Shown: piece after piece, positions 12,559 to 23,130 of the stretch
Layout of the letters: every line of letters starts with the position of its first letter
Position numbering within the stretch: position 1 is the stretch's first letter
Assembly: GCA_021432635.1 (NCBI GenBank)
Contig: MU270086.1
Location: forward strand, 248,001-312,000
DNA from: Thozetella sp. PMI_491
Lineage: Eukaryota > Ascomycota > Sordariomycetes > Chaetosphaeriales > Chaetosphaeriaceae
Direction of reading: 5' to 3'
Length of the DNA stretch: 64,000 nt
Program-made: the position numbers and the translations under genes
Notes under the pieces: generated by a model
What the model was told of the DNA's origin: nothing
The model's input: the letters and a program-made list of their open reading frames with translations, nothing else
The model's database searches: none

Positions 12559-12832
12559 AAATCCGGTCATAGAAGCGCCCAGGCGAGTTTAGCCAAGTCA
12601 TATGAGCCCGACTCATTACTACCGCCTGTGTTCCCCCGTGCTCTACGCTGCTGTCCTGAGCCTGCGTTTATGTACTATATACGTACTTGGTAATGCGCCG
12701 CCCACCAGCAAACCCGGCCCAGCCATCAGACAAAAGACCCCTGGACGGCCTCACAGCACGGACCTAGCCTTTTAGATTGGTTCAATTCCCCTTTCGTCGC
12801 AATTGGATCCCAAAACGGAGTACGCTGGCGCC

Positions 12833-13821
12833 ATGAGTTGGATTCAGGAAAACAAGACGTACCAGATCCTCAAGGCAGCTGAGGAGGGTGGTTACGGTGT
12901 TGTCGCTCCCATCGCGTATGTTTCTCCCTCATGAAGCCCACCACGATCAGCCGTCCCGGCTGCTAACACGGGCGCCTAGCTACAACATCGAGTGCATACT
13001 CGCCTTCGTGCAGGCCGCTGAGGCGAAAAAGGCACCTCTGGTCTTGCAGTTCTTCCCATGGGCTATCACCTTCTCAGACGGGCTGCTCATCCATGCCGCA
13101 GCTCAGGCGGCGCGGAAGGCCTCAGTGCCCATCTCCATCCACCTCGACCACGCGCAGGATGAGGCGCTCATCCGGCACGCGGCCGACAACCTGCCGTTTG
13201 ACAGCATTATGGTGGACATGAGCCACTATGAGATGGAAGAAAATCTGGCCAAGACCAAGGCCCTCGTGGCGTATTGCCACGAGAGGAAGATCACCACTGA
13301 GGCCGAGCCCGGGCGTATCGAGGGCGGCGAGGACGGCATTGCCGACACTGCCGACTTGGAAGGCGCGCTGACGACGGAGGAGCAGGTGGAGGACTTTGTC
13401 AACACGGGAATTGATTTCCTCGCCCCGGCCTTTGGCAACGTGCACGGCGAGTACGGGAAGAGAGGCCCTCAGCTGGAGTATGACAGGTGAGATATCCCCA
13501 ACCGCATACCTTGAAAACACCAGTAGCCAATGGAGCTGACGCACCGCTAGACTCGACATGATTCGCAAGAAGATCGGTGGCCGGGTCCGAATTGTTCTGC
13601 ATGGCACGAACGATTTCCCCGAAGACATCATGCACAAGTGCATCAAGGGCGGCGTGTCCAAGGTCAACGTCAACAAGCTTGTGCTGGACGACTACCTCGT
13701 ACACCTGCAGAAGAAGGCTCCCACGGCGTCCCTGACGACGTTGATGGAGGAGGGTGTAGCCGAGATCCGGAAACTCGTTGAGTGGCAAATGGACGTGACC
13801 GGTTCCACTGGAAAGGCATAG
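12833..13821 (+). CDS. Class II (zinc) ketose-bisphosphate aldolase-like enzyme
   Basis: Exons 12833-12915, 12980-13486 and 13551-13821 give 286 residues, the size of GatY/KbaY-type aldolases. Family features are catalytic Asp84 and zinc ligand His85 in HLDHAQD, EAEPGRIEGGEDG at 135-147, zinc ligand His183 in GNVHG, and zinc ligand His214 in VLHG. Class II enzymes cleave or form ketose 1-phosphates or bisphosphates by a zinc-enolate mechanism, usually yielding dihydroxyacetone phosphate. The two loops that usually hold the phosphate are altered: GTND (215-218) stands where GGSG/GASG is usual, and NVNK (236-239) where N-[IV]-[DG]-T is usual. Similar fungal proteins are often called fructose-bisphosphate aldolase, but the true substrate is open. 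No targeting signal is seen. It diverges from the regulator and sits in a block with an SDR and a transporter, suggesting catabolism of a polyol, sugar or sugar acid. Confidence 0.88.
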
Positions 13822-14413
13822 GCAGTGCGATAGGGATTGCGCTGGTTTCAGACAGGAAATCAAAAGGCACGCGCGTTTATGCGCTTTCGAGCTAGGTAGA
13901 TATTAACACTCCAAAATATATACTGGGGGAGATTGGTACTTCCATTAGAACCTGCTAGCGTTGAACTCGTACCTAGGGCCCCAGGGCTACACGAATAATG
14001 ATCCTCAAGTGCCACTCTGGAAATAGCCAAGTACCTTAGTCCGAGCCCAGTTTCGTGTTGGCAAACTGCATAGTCTTTGCTACGCTAAGCAATGACCTCC
14101 GAGCCTTCAAGAAAAGGTGTTCATGATTTCAAAGGCCAGTGGATGCCAGGAGACAAAAGTAGGGATGAAAGTATATCAAGTGGAGGAGAAACTTGTATAG
14201 ATAGTTTCACGTAGTTAAGTGAATGAAGTTTGATAAGTTTGATACGTATGGAATACAATTGATATTTCCCTTAGTATTTACAGTGCCAGCGAGGTCGCAA
14301 TCCAGGCCGCTATCATTATATAATCGTAGTCCAGGCAGTCTAATGTGCAAATACAGAGCCCAGTGCTTGTCCAAACCCATCGCCAATTTTCCCACCGTGC
14401 CGCCCAACGCTAT
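13822..14413. other. Convergent 3' flanks of aldolase and SDR genes
   Basis: This 592-base region is locally AT-richer and lies between two stop codons that face each other. It presumably carries both 3' UTRs and polyadenylation signals. No ORF of interest is present. Confidence 0.6.
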
Positions 14414-15375
14414 TTACCAAGCACCCACGATGCCAGCAATGGGGATGTCGATACCTGTCGTGTAAGTCGCCGTCTCGGACAACAGGTACACGTAGGCACC
14501 ACCCAGCTCCTGGGGGAGCGCCAACCGCGGCATGCCACCGTAGTACTTCATCTTGGTGTCCCAGTCCGGAGACGTCTCGACGTAGTACGTCAGTGCCGTC
14601 TTGACGAAGCCGGGCGAGATGCTGTTCACGCGGATGCCGTACTGCGCCCACTCCATGGCGAGCGTGTGCGTCATGTTCCGGACAGCACCCTTGGTAGCAC
14701 CGTAAGGGGCCGACGGCGCAGCCCGGTTCGGGCGGTACGAGGTCATGGACGCTGTGAAGACGATGCTGCCCTTGCAGCCGAGCTTGATGAAGGTCCGTGC
14801 CGCGGCAGTAGCGCAGTTCCACGCGCCGAACACGTTCAGCTTGAACAGCTTCTCCACCTGCTCGGCGGTGAAGTCTAGCGCCGGCTGGTGCTTGGTGGCG
14901 CCGGCGTTGGCGATCATTCCGTCGAAGCGGCCCTTGGCAGCAACGATGGCGTCGAGAGCGGCCGCTACCGACTTCTCGTCGGTGACGTCCACCGGGAGGT
15001 ACTCGAACTTGCCAGGGTTCTGCTTGGCGAGCGCGGCGAAGTGCTCACCGGGTTCGCTGATGTCCAGGCTGTAGACGCAGGCGGCATTGTTCGCCAGGCA
15101 CACCTCGGCAAGGCCAAGTCCGATGCCCTGGTTGGCACCAGTGACTATGCGGCTCTGTCAGATGTGCGCCAGAGGTTGGGGGCGATCGGCAGCTTGGACC
15201 GTCTGGGCAAAAGGGGTGGGGGGGACTCACTGGCGATGACCTTGTCCTGCAGTGTTACCTGCCAGTTGTGATTGGGGCCAGGCAACGTGCTCAGCTGCGT
15301 GGTAGGAGCGCTATCAGAGGCGGGAGTGGAGTTGCCGGCCAAGGGGGCCTCGCTGTTGCCTGCAGACATGGTCAT
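14414..15375 (-). CDS. Short-chain dehydrogenase/reductase (polyol/ketose reductase-like)
   Basis: Exons on the minus strand are 15375-15231 and 15144-14414, giving 291 residues. It is a classical SDR: cofactor loop TGANQGIG at 50-57, DVT at about 101-103 (adenine side), NAG at 128-130, candidate catalytic Ser181/Ser184, the YGATK motif with Tyr196 and Lys200, and VNSISPG at 221-227. Fold and length fit NAD(P)-dependent fungal sorbose reductase, arabinitol or mannitol dehydrogenase-like enzymes. The exact substrate is not readable. A Ser/Thr/Ala-rich N-terminal extension of about 40 residues precedes the Rossmann fold. A second Met lies two codons downstream. The C-terminus GIDIPIAGIVGAW ends the tetramer-type SDR without extra domains. 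It shares a 1.4-kb promoter with the MFS gene and converges with the aldolase, so it probably works on the same imported compound. Confidence 0.88.
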
Positions 15376-16761
15376 GGTGGTTGTCTTGGGGTGGTTTCTC
15401 GCCAGAGGCTGAGGGGTATAAATGTAGCTGAAGAGAAGTAGGAGGGTGGAGGGGTGGAGGTTGGCACAAAGATAAAGAGGTTTTGGGTGGTATAGGTCCG
15501 CTGGGGAGTGCTTGCGAGGGAAGTTTGAAGTATTGCAGTGAGCAAGTAGAGATGGAAGCCACTCCCTCCCACCCCAGGAGATCTATTATAGAAGTCGAGA
15601 GTCGTATGAGAGCACGGCTATCGACCAGAGCTAAGCTCCATTGACGTCTCTGCCGAAGCACCCAGCCGGGGCGGGAACACTCCAGGCGGAGGCCCCGGAC
15701 TCACTAGGGTACCGTGAGACGAGGTCATCCGGGGGTCTCGTGGGCAGGGCACCGAGACGAGGCACGCGAGGCCGGGAAGGGGTCCCAGAAGCGTTTCCCC
15801 GCCTTCGTGCAGCGCGGCAAGCGGCCATGGCCGCGACACGCAGCCCCAGGCGACGATGCTGTCCCCACGATGCGGGCCGTTTTTGCCTAGCCGATTTCAA
15901 TGGCATGATGGGATCGTGATGTGGGCGACCGGCGCATCTCCAGAGCGCATGGCCGCCCACCAAGCCAAGGAATGGGACGCATCCGGCCAAGAAAGTGCCT
16001 CCCCTACCCACCATCTTTAGATTGCCCTCCTTTTCTTCCCGCCAGGTGGGTCTCGTCCTATTGTCAGGTTGTGGTCCCGACACGCGCCCACTCCCGCCCC
16101 TCTGGCGTCACCGAGCGAAGCCCGCTACGCGGCACGAGTCAGGTCCGCGACAAGCCGGGGTCCAGGCCACCATTTGCGCCCCAAAGCAGCTCTCTTTGAT
16201 CGCCTCCCCCGTGGCAGGCAAGGCTAGCCCTCAGCTACTGGTTCGGGGGACCCCAGGTACACGGCAGTCCGCCCCAGGCTCCGCGAGCAATTGTGGAGGG
16301 CGCCTAATCGGGAAAGGGGGTGAAGTTTATTCTGCACGTCCTCATCGTCTGGGCGTCATCACGAGAAGGGCAGCCCATTGACGCCTTCGCTCCTCCACAT
16401 CCCAATTCTCTCGTCCCCGTTCACCCCACCTTTCGCTGCAGCCATCTCACGCGGTCTCTTTCTGGAACTCTGGGGTTTCTGGGGCAAGGCCATTGTGTGT
16501 GCCTCGAGCCGAGACCACCTCCCCCGGCCTTGAATGGGACGAGCGGGACCGAGAGAGAAACTATTATAAGTACAACGCGTCAAGAAGCTGTTGTTTCTGA
16601 CCTCACAATTGCCTTGTGTGTGCATCCTCGCATCTGGAACTCGAGAGCCATTAAGACTGCGACTCGCCGCCCCTCCTCCGACCTCTCCCGCTCTCCCTCT
16701 CTCTCCTCCTTACTCTCTTCACCGTCACTCTTCCTTTGAAAAGCCTCGACGACGACCCAAG
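15376..16761. promoter_or_regulatory. Shared divergent promoter of SDR and MFS transporter
   Basis: 1386 bases lie between two divergent starts. The last ~100 bases before the MFS start are CT-rich (16664-16738), typical of fungal core promoters or leaders. Several CGG/CCG triplets are present (for example CGG-N1-CCG at 15873-15879), but none matches the CGG-N6-CCG of the other promoter. No ORF here looks like a protein. Confidence 0.55.
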
Positions 16762-18393
16762 ATGCAAAACGAGGAGAAGCGCTCTGCAGATCCAATGGAG
16801 ATCGAGGATTCCGGGCCCAAGACGCCCGACAATGTCTTCGCCAATGGGTACATCCCAGACACCGAGGAGGAGAAGCGCCTCGTCAGGAAGGTCGACATGT
16901 ACTTCATGCCCACCATGTGGCTCATGTACCTGTTGTCGTACATGGACAGAACCAAGTAGGTCCAAGCCCTCCATATCTGCGAGCTTCTCTCTCGTTGGCC
17001 CAGTCAACTCAACTCTTGGGGTTCTCTCCGTCGCTGACAACTCATGGCAGCATCGGAAACGCGAAGATCGCCGGCATGGCCACCGACCTCGGCCTGGACT
17101 CCAGCCGATACTCCATCTCGCTCGTCGTCTTCTTCGTCGGCTACGTGCTCTTCGAGGTGCCATCCAAGTGAGCTCCTTCCACCCAAATCCATCCGTCCCT
17201 TGGGATGTGCTGACGAACCGTCGCGCAGCATGATACTGTCCCGCTCGCGCCCGAGTGTCTTCCTCCCCATCATCATGTTCCTCTGGGGCTGCATCACCGT
17301 CGGTATGGGCTTTGTCCCTAACTTTCCCGGCTTGGTTGGCTTCCGCGTCGTTGTTGGTATATTTGAGGCCGGTTTCGCGCCCGGCATGCTGCTCCTGATG
17401 TCGTCCTGGTATAAGAAGAGCGAGCAGAGCAAGCGGTTTGCCTTCTACATCTCGGCCGCCATCCTCTCGGGTGCCTTCGGAGGCCTGCTCGCCGGTGCCA
17501 TCACCAGCGGTCTTGATGGCGTGCACGGCATCGCCGGCTGGAGGTGGCTATTCGTCGTGGAGGGTGCCGCGACCGCCGGGTGGTCCTGCATCGCCTACTT
17601 CATCCTGCCCGATTTCCCCTCCAACACGCGCTGGTTGACTGAGCGTGAGCGTGAGCTGGCCATTCTGCGGCTGGAGGCCGATCACGCCCAGACGCGGACG
17701 GAAGACATGCCTCCCCTAGGCCACCTGGGTGCCTTGAAGCAGTGTGTCAAGAACTGGCGTGTCTGGCTTTTCGTCTTGGGCTACATGGTAAGCATGCCCC
17801 TCTCTGAAGTAGCAAAAAAGTCTTTTTCCCCCACCTGAGGCTAACGGACGGTAAAGGCCATTGTCGGAAGCTCGACCCTCTCCTACTTTTACCCGACCCT
17901 TGTCAACGGTCTTGGCTACTCCTCGACTGCCGCGCAGTACATGACTATCCCTATCTACGGCGTCGCGTTTGTGTGCACGGCCATCACCGGCGTGTTCGCT
18001 GACCGAGTTCCCCACTTGCGCGGTGTTATCCTCGGTGGCTGGATGACCGTGGCCATGCTGTGTGCCATCATCACCTGCGTGGTGTACAACTTCACCGCCC
18101 GATATGCGCTCCTCGTGATCATGGCCTCGGGGTTGTGGGCATCGAACGGTCTGGCGCTGTCGTACAGCTCGTCCACTTTCAGCTCCATGCCGCCTGAGGT
18201 CAAGGCCATCTCGTTGGCGTTGGTCAACGCCTTGGGCAACCTAGCCCAGATCTACGGCGCCTATCTCTTCCCGAGCAACGACGCGCCGAAGTACTTGATG
18301 GGATTCGGAGTCATCAGCGGTCTCTGCTTCACTGGCATCGTCGCCTATCTCGCATTGCATGTGCTGCTGCGCAAGTTCCCGCAAAGGGGCTGA
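16762..18393 (+). CDS. MFS transporter, anion:cation symporter (Dal5/Tna1-like) family
   Basis: Exons 16762-16955, 17051-17167, 17229-17787 and 17857-18393 give 468 residues with about 12 hydrophobic segments and a hydrophilic middle loop at roughly 230-265. Family signatures are RKVDMYFMPTMWLMYLLSYMDRTNIGNAK near residues 45-70, GYVLFEVPSN in segment 2, GFRVVVGIFEAGFAPG in segment 4, and SSWYKKSEQSKRFAFYISAA. This is the allantoate/nicotinate/pantothenate-type symporter family of the plasma membrane. Members also carry sugar acids and other organic anions. A 40-residue acidic cytosolic N-terminus precedes segment 1, and the C-terminal tail is short. It shares a promoter with the SDR gene and is the likely importer for the block. 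If the family rule holds, the substrate is probably anionic, but this is inference. Confidence 0.9.
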
Positions 18394-18571
18394 GCGTAAG
18401 AGTGTGAGAAGATGATGAAAGCCTGCCGGCTCAGGAACTGCTGGGGTAATAGCATTTTGTACCGAGATGTACAGTCTCGTGTAGGCGGAGTTATCTCCAG
18501 GGGAAAAGAATCCAGTTTCTTGTATATTCTATATTTGTGAATATGATTGCATATAAACATTTGTTCGCTTT

Positions 18572-19144
18572 TTATTCTAGCAACTGTATTGTCCCATCGG
18601 CGCGAATGGGGAAGTCGAGTGCCGCGACAGAATCCTGGAATCCGTAGATGTCCCCACAAGCCAGGACCCCACGGTCTTGGTCGAAGCTGAGGCCATCGTC
18701 TAAAAGGATGTCAAATCAGTAAGGGCAGAACAAGGCTAGAGGGCAAAGGCGATCGGGGTCTTACCGAGGTTTACTGAGACGGCAGTCTGGCCTCCTTGGT
18801 CGTTCCCACACTGGCAATCGATGAATTGGGTCAAGTTGTCTCGGCTGACACATGTGCATGCCCCGAAGGCGCCGCCGCTATTATGCGTTAGTTGTGCGGT
18901 CCCGCGTGTTGAGTGCTCGGGCCACCACGTACTTGTCCTGGAAGAAGAGCTGGCCATCGCGGTCGACGAGACATTGGTTCAAGTCGATGTGCGTATGTAT
19001 CTCTTCATCGCCACAGATGGCATAGTAAATGCCAATCTGTTCGCCCTTGATGCCCAAAACGTAGAACCAGCAGGCGTCTGTGAAGGTCGCCAGGGCCCCG
19101 GGGATCGCGTGCAGGCCAATCAAGGCCAGGATGCTCCGCCGCAT
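18572..19144 (-). CDS. Small secreted cyanovirin-N homology (CVNH)-like protein
   Basis: Exons on the minus strand: 19144-18933, 18877-18765, 18699-18572, giving 150 residues. Residues 1-19 form a signal peptide (two Arg, hydrophobic core, Gly-Ala-Leu-Ala before the likely cut). The mature part has eight cysteines (25, 44, 58, 78, 80, 92, 94, 123). Two related halves are visible: HIDLNQCLVDRDGQLFF near 51-68 and AVSVNLDDGLSFDQDRGVLACG near 103-124. They match the (S/H)-I-x-L-(N/D)-(D/x)-C-I-x-N-x-(D)-G-x-L pattern of CVNH repeats. CVNH proteins bind oligomannose glycans, and fungal ones often occur as secreted lectins. The match is from memory of the pattern, and several Asn of the canonical repeat are replaced. 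A role as an extracellular lectin or effector is inference. It is tail-to-tail with the MFS gene, 178 bases apart. Confidence 0.7.
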
Positions 19145-20697
19145 GTTGAGGGTTGCCAGGGGGTGGCGGGGCTGGAAGCCAGAGAGAGGGCGACACTGGC
19201 GACACTGAAGACACTGGCGACGCTCCCGGTAGGCATAAGAAGGTTTCTTCTAGAGAAGGCTAGGATCTGCGTGGGTGGACTCGTCTCTTATATATTTCAG
19301 AGTGTGGCGCATCGTCGCCGAGTTCCTCCAGGAGCCAAGAGGGGGCGTCTGCTGGTGGGCAGAGGTCGCCAAGTCGCCCACGACAGGGACTAGGCTCCAT
19401 CTCCACCTCTAGACGTAAAATTAAAGGGACGGCAGTTAGGTAACCTATCAAGGACTTGTGCCCCCGGGAGGAAGGGCACATGGGAGCCATTCGCCGTTCT
19501 AGTCGTATGTCGTCCTGCCATTGGCTTGATTTCCTACACGGCTTTATAGCTCTTTCAGCAAATGCTACCCGAAGGAATCGGCACAGGGTGTACGTGCATG
19601 AAACAGCGCGGGGCAGGGCGGCTGCCAAAAGTCGAGCATCGCAACATAGGAAGCCGGTCCACATCAGCTAGTCCCTCCGCCGCCTGCATCTTCTTCACTA
19701 ACCTGATGCTCTTATAGCTCAGATACCACTTAATATAGAAAACCTACCGTCTGCGGATCTATACATAGTGCAGCCTCCCGTCCTTTGTTCCTTGGCTACT
19801 TCGTCTCTTTCCAAGCACCACCGCACCCACGGCAAAGATGGGCTTGACATTACCTTTCAGTTCTATGCTGCCTGGATGCCATCGCCGAAGCGAGCAGAGC
19901 ACTCTGTTTCCTCTAGAAGGCAACTCCTAAACAGCCTTGGCCTTGGCTTGGGCCGCAGCAGTGGCCCGCGAGCAAGGCATAAAGATTTTCGCAGTTCGTG
20001 ATACGAATCGTGGCTTGAGGACGAAAATCGACATGCTGGATACATAGGATGCCAGCTGCAAGTACCCGAAAAGCTCTTCATGCCTCTTGGAGCACACTAG
20101 CCCGCCGCCAACCAAGATGGTGCCACGCGTTTCCCACGGATTCGCTCATGGAAGTATGATCGTATATCTGCATCCACACGCACCTTCCTCTCCATACGCT
20201 ACTAACATGGTGGATCAATCAGATGCCACCGAGGATTGAGGGTGGTGCAACCGGGTCATCGCAAGAACGTATCTACCTACCTGAGCCCCTTCGAATTGTC
20301 ACTCGAGCACCTCTGCTATCCAGGAGGCAGTCGCCCCTTTCAGTTTGAGCTATAACAACATATAGGCAATTATCGGTGCCGCAATACAGGGCGTCTCTCA
20401 CCTATGGCGACCTAAGGGTGGGTTTAGCGCCTAGCCCTACCACGAACCATCCAAACAATCTTACCCGATAACCTTGCGGACTCCGGGACTGAGCACGCCC
20501 GCATCGCCATCAGATCTTACTCCTGCTCGTCTAGTTATGTCGAAATTTGCCCACGAGCCACTCTGTTCTATGCCAGGCTACAGGCAAGAAGAGGAATGCT
20601 CCTAGCCCTGAGTCCATACCCCTGTCGGTTTCATGCAGATGCCACGACGACGTTGCATGACGCCACCCTTTGCCGCTCCGCCTCAAGGGTGCTCGGC
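19145..20697. other. Intergenic stretch (1.55 kb)
   Basis: This holds the promoter of the CVNH-like gene (right of 19144) and the 3' flank of the acyltransferase gene. No ORF resembles a protein family and no RNA gene was recognised. Confidence 0.6.
19192..19227. repeat. 9-base tandem repeat in the leader of the CVNH-like gene
   Basis: Four imperfect units of GACACTGGC lie head to tail, starting about 48 bases upstream of the start codon of the minus-strand gene, so probably within its 5' UTR or core promoter. Confidence 0.75.
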
Positions 20698-22361
20698 TCA
20701 CAACGCCGGTGCCTCCCAAGCATCTCTGCGGAGCCGGCCAAACCACGATTGCTTGTGCGGGAACGCGATCTCTCTCTCCTTTGAGAAGCCAGCGGCCTGG
20801 AGAAGCTGAATGAACCTGCAAAGGCGCTTGTTAGTACCAGCGTAGAAACGTAGCGCCGCCCCTCTCGCCGTGCAGCTTACCTCTCGTTATCCACCCTCGG
20901 CTCGATGCATATACTGGTGGTCCTATAGTCGGCGCAGAACGACCAGTGGACGAGGCTGCTTAGCCAGGTAGGTGCCCTACCCCTCGCCCACTCCTCCCCG
21001 ACAAAGATGTGGTAGCCGCGGTCCCAGTCCCCGATTTCGTTGCCGCCAACGTAACGGCCCAGGACATCCTCCTTCACCCAGTAAATCTCAAAATATCCGA
21101 ACGGCACGCCGTCCCACAAGCCAATGGCGGGAAAGCTATGCCGGCTCGAGAGGGCATTGGAGAGAAAATTGGGCTCGTACGCCCCCCAGAATCTCTGAAC
21201 CCTCGGGTTGGCCATCCACTTCTGTAGCAGCTCAGCGTCACTGAGGGTGCCCAAGCTGACCGGGTCCGGAGGGTTAGGGCCCACCGGGCCGAGGTAGGGA
21301 ACAGGCTTGCTCGAGCTGGAGGCCACGCGGAACGAGAGGTACTGCCCTACCGACGGGACGAAGCGAGTATAGAAAACCTCGCCCATGCGGGGCGGCTTCG
21401 GCCGGATCGGGTGGCGGACGCCGCTCTCTCCGACAATGTACTGCGCCGCCGCGGGCGGGTAGTAAGTCGGCAGGTGCGAGGCGCTGAAGAACGGACCGAT
21501 GGGGAAGGACGGGACGCTGGTAAGTGTGACGGGCGGGGCGGCGCCTGGCAGGTCTGACTGGCTAAGATGAGTGGTGTGACCGCGGAGAGGCGAGTCGTTC
21601 CGGACCGGAGATCCGGGGCGGCTGGTCACGGGGGAGCCGGGATACGAAGAACCCCTGGTGTTGGCATGCTGGAGAGTGAAGAGGAAGAGACGGCCCGGGG
21701 TCTGCCAGAACATGCGGCGGGAGACAAACATGTGGGCCCAGCTCTCCCCGTCGTCCTCGATATCGGTGCCAACGGCCGAGTCGAGGCTGGCGATGAGCCC
21801 CATCCGCTCCAGCTTCGGGATCAGGTTCCGCCCACGCAACACGCCGTCCTTCTTGACGTTGATACGCCACTCGCCCTTTGGCCGAGCCGCCTCGGGGGTG
21901 AGCTTCGATGCTGGCGTGGTCAGTGTCACCGCCGGCTGCTCTTGGTGGAAGTACCAATAGAGGGTGACGTAGAGCATCATGGCGATCTGGCGTGTGGGGC
22001 TCGCGGCCGGCTTGAAGTCGTTGCTCGAGGGGTTTGAGATGGATGAGATGAAGAAGCTGTCATTCTGCAGCGTCGGTTTCGTGTACGACTGTATCTGCTT
22101 CTTGCGCTCCTTGGGCGCGGCAGCTTCGCCCGCGCTGCCGTCCGACGCCGGCTCGCTCGCCCGCGGAGCATCTTCATGATCGCCCCCGCTGTCAACCTCG
22201 GTGTGGAGAACAACTGTCCATCCGGCCGGAAAGGCGTGTGGGTGAGTGTTGAGCTCGTGGGATTTGAAGAAGAGGCCTGCAAAGACGGGGGTGACTGTAA
22301 AGTTCTGCCCGTCTGGCAGGTGGATGACTTGGGGACCCATTGTCACCGGTCGACACAGCAC
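20698..22361 (-). CDS. Siderophore N5-hydroxyornithine acyltransferase (SidF/SidL type)
   Basis: Exons on the minus strand: 22361-20881 and 20815-20698, giving 532 residues (525 if the second Met at 22340 is used, which sits directly before VIHLPDGQ as in relatives). The C-terminal third is the GNAT-like acyltransferase domain of the IucB/MbtK/SidF group: LQKWMANPRVQRFWG, PAIGLWDGVPFGYFEIYWVKEDVLG, DWDRGYHIFVGEE, SICIEPRVDNERFI. The N-terminal half carries LPDGQNFTVTP and HPHAFPAGW, usual in the fungal enzymes. The family acylates N5-hydroxyornithine, making the hydroxamate units of ferricrocin (acetyl, SidL) or fusarinine/TAFC (anhydromevalonyl, SidF). The C-terminus ends APAL and lacks an SKL-type peroxisomal signal, which favours the cytosolic SidL-like role. 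There is no NRPS or ornithine monooxygenase nearby. Ser/Pro-rich insertion at about 235-290. Confidence 0.83.
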
Positions 22362-23130
22362 GGTGCCAGGGCCGATCTCACGAAGGGGGGTGGCGTCTGA
22401 CTACCAGGCGGAGGAATTTCCAGTTACCAGAATGTGCCCTTCCTTTTTCTGTTCTTTTTCCTTTTCTTCTCTTTTTGGGCGAGCGGGGAGATGCACACGG
22501 CGATCTATCTGGTATCTGCTGGGCAGAGAGACCAGGACCCAAGGTTGGCCGCGGTGGCCACCGAGCTATTTCTACCTCGCTAGGTGGCAGCCTCTGGAAA
22601 GGGCGCGGGCGGGGAGGCCGTTGGGCGCGTGATGCTGGGCCGAAGCGTCAAAGCCGAGGGCGGCGATCTCGTCGCAAAAAAGAAGTCGCGCAAGGCAAGC
22701 TGAGGAGGTCGCACCCCGCGGCTGCATGTCATAGGTAGTAGCCCAGCGAAGAAGCAATGAGCTGCAAGCGCGGGGTAAAATGGAGCTCTGGCCCATCTGC
22801 AGCCCCTCGACCGATCGCTGCAAAAGTCGTAAGCTTTTTTTCTCTAGTTTTTTCTTTTCGTTTCTTTTCTTTAATTTTGTCCTCTCTCTTCTCCCGCCCA
22901 GTACACTGAAACGGCTTCTCAGGCTATTTCCCCCCAGCCAACCCGGCGACAAGCAAGCCCGGCGACGCCGCGTGATCGGAATTGCCGCGCCCGATGTTGC
23001 TTCCGTGGGACGTTCGCTGGGGTCAGGTGGTCTGTTGTGGGCAGAGGTAAACCGGTTGCGATATTAGGCGACTCTCGGTCTGTCCGTCTTCTATGTGTCT
23101 GCTTGCTCTCTGCGATCTACATACAAAGTG
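22362..23130. promoter_or_regulatory. Promoter of the acyltransferase gene and 3' flank of MCU
   Basis: 769 bases between a start codon and the stop of the next minus-strand gene. T/C-rich patches lie at 22440-22480 and 22838-22900. I did not find the ATCWGATAA motif tied to iron-regulated siderophore genes here, which fits a constitutive SidL-type gene. Confidence 0.4.

Larger units (their letters stand above)
12175..12832. promoter_or_regulatory. Shared divergent promoter of the Zn2Cys6 regulator and the aldolase
   Basis: This 658-base region separates two divergent start codons. It contains one inverted CGG-N6-CCG (12344-12355), the kind of site bound by zinc-cluster dimers, and ATTGG (inverted CCAAT) boxes near 12776 and 12803. 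The middle part, about 12450-12560, is a block of long C and G runs that looks unreliable. No binding has been shown. Confidence 0.55.
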
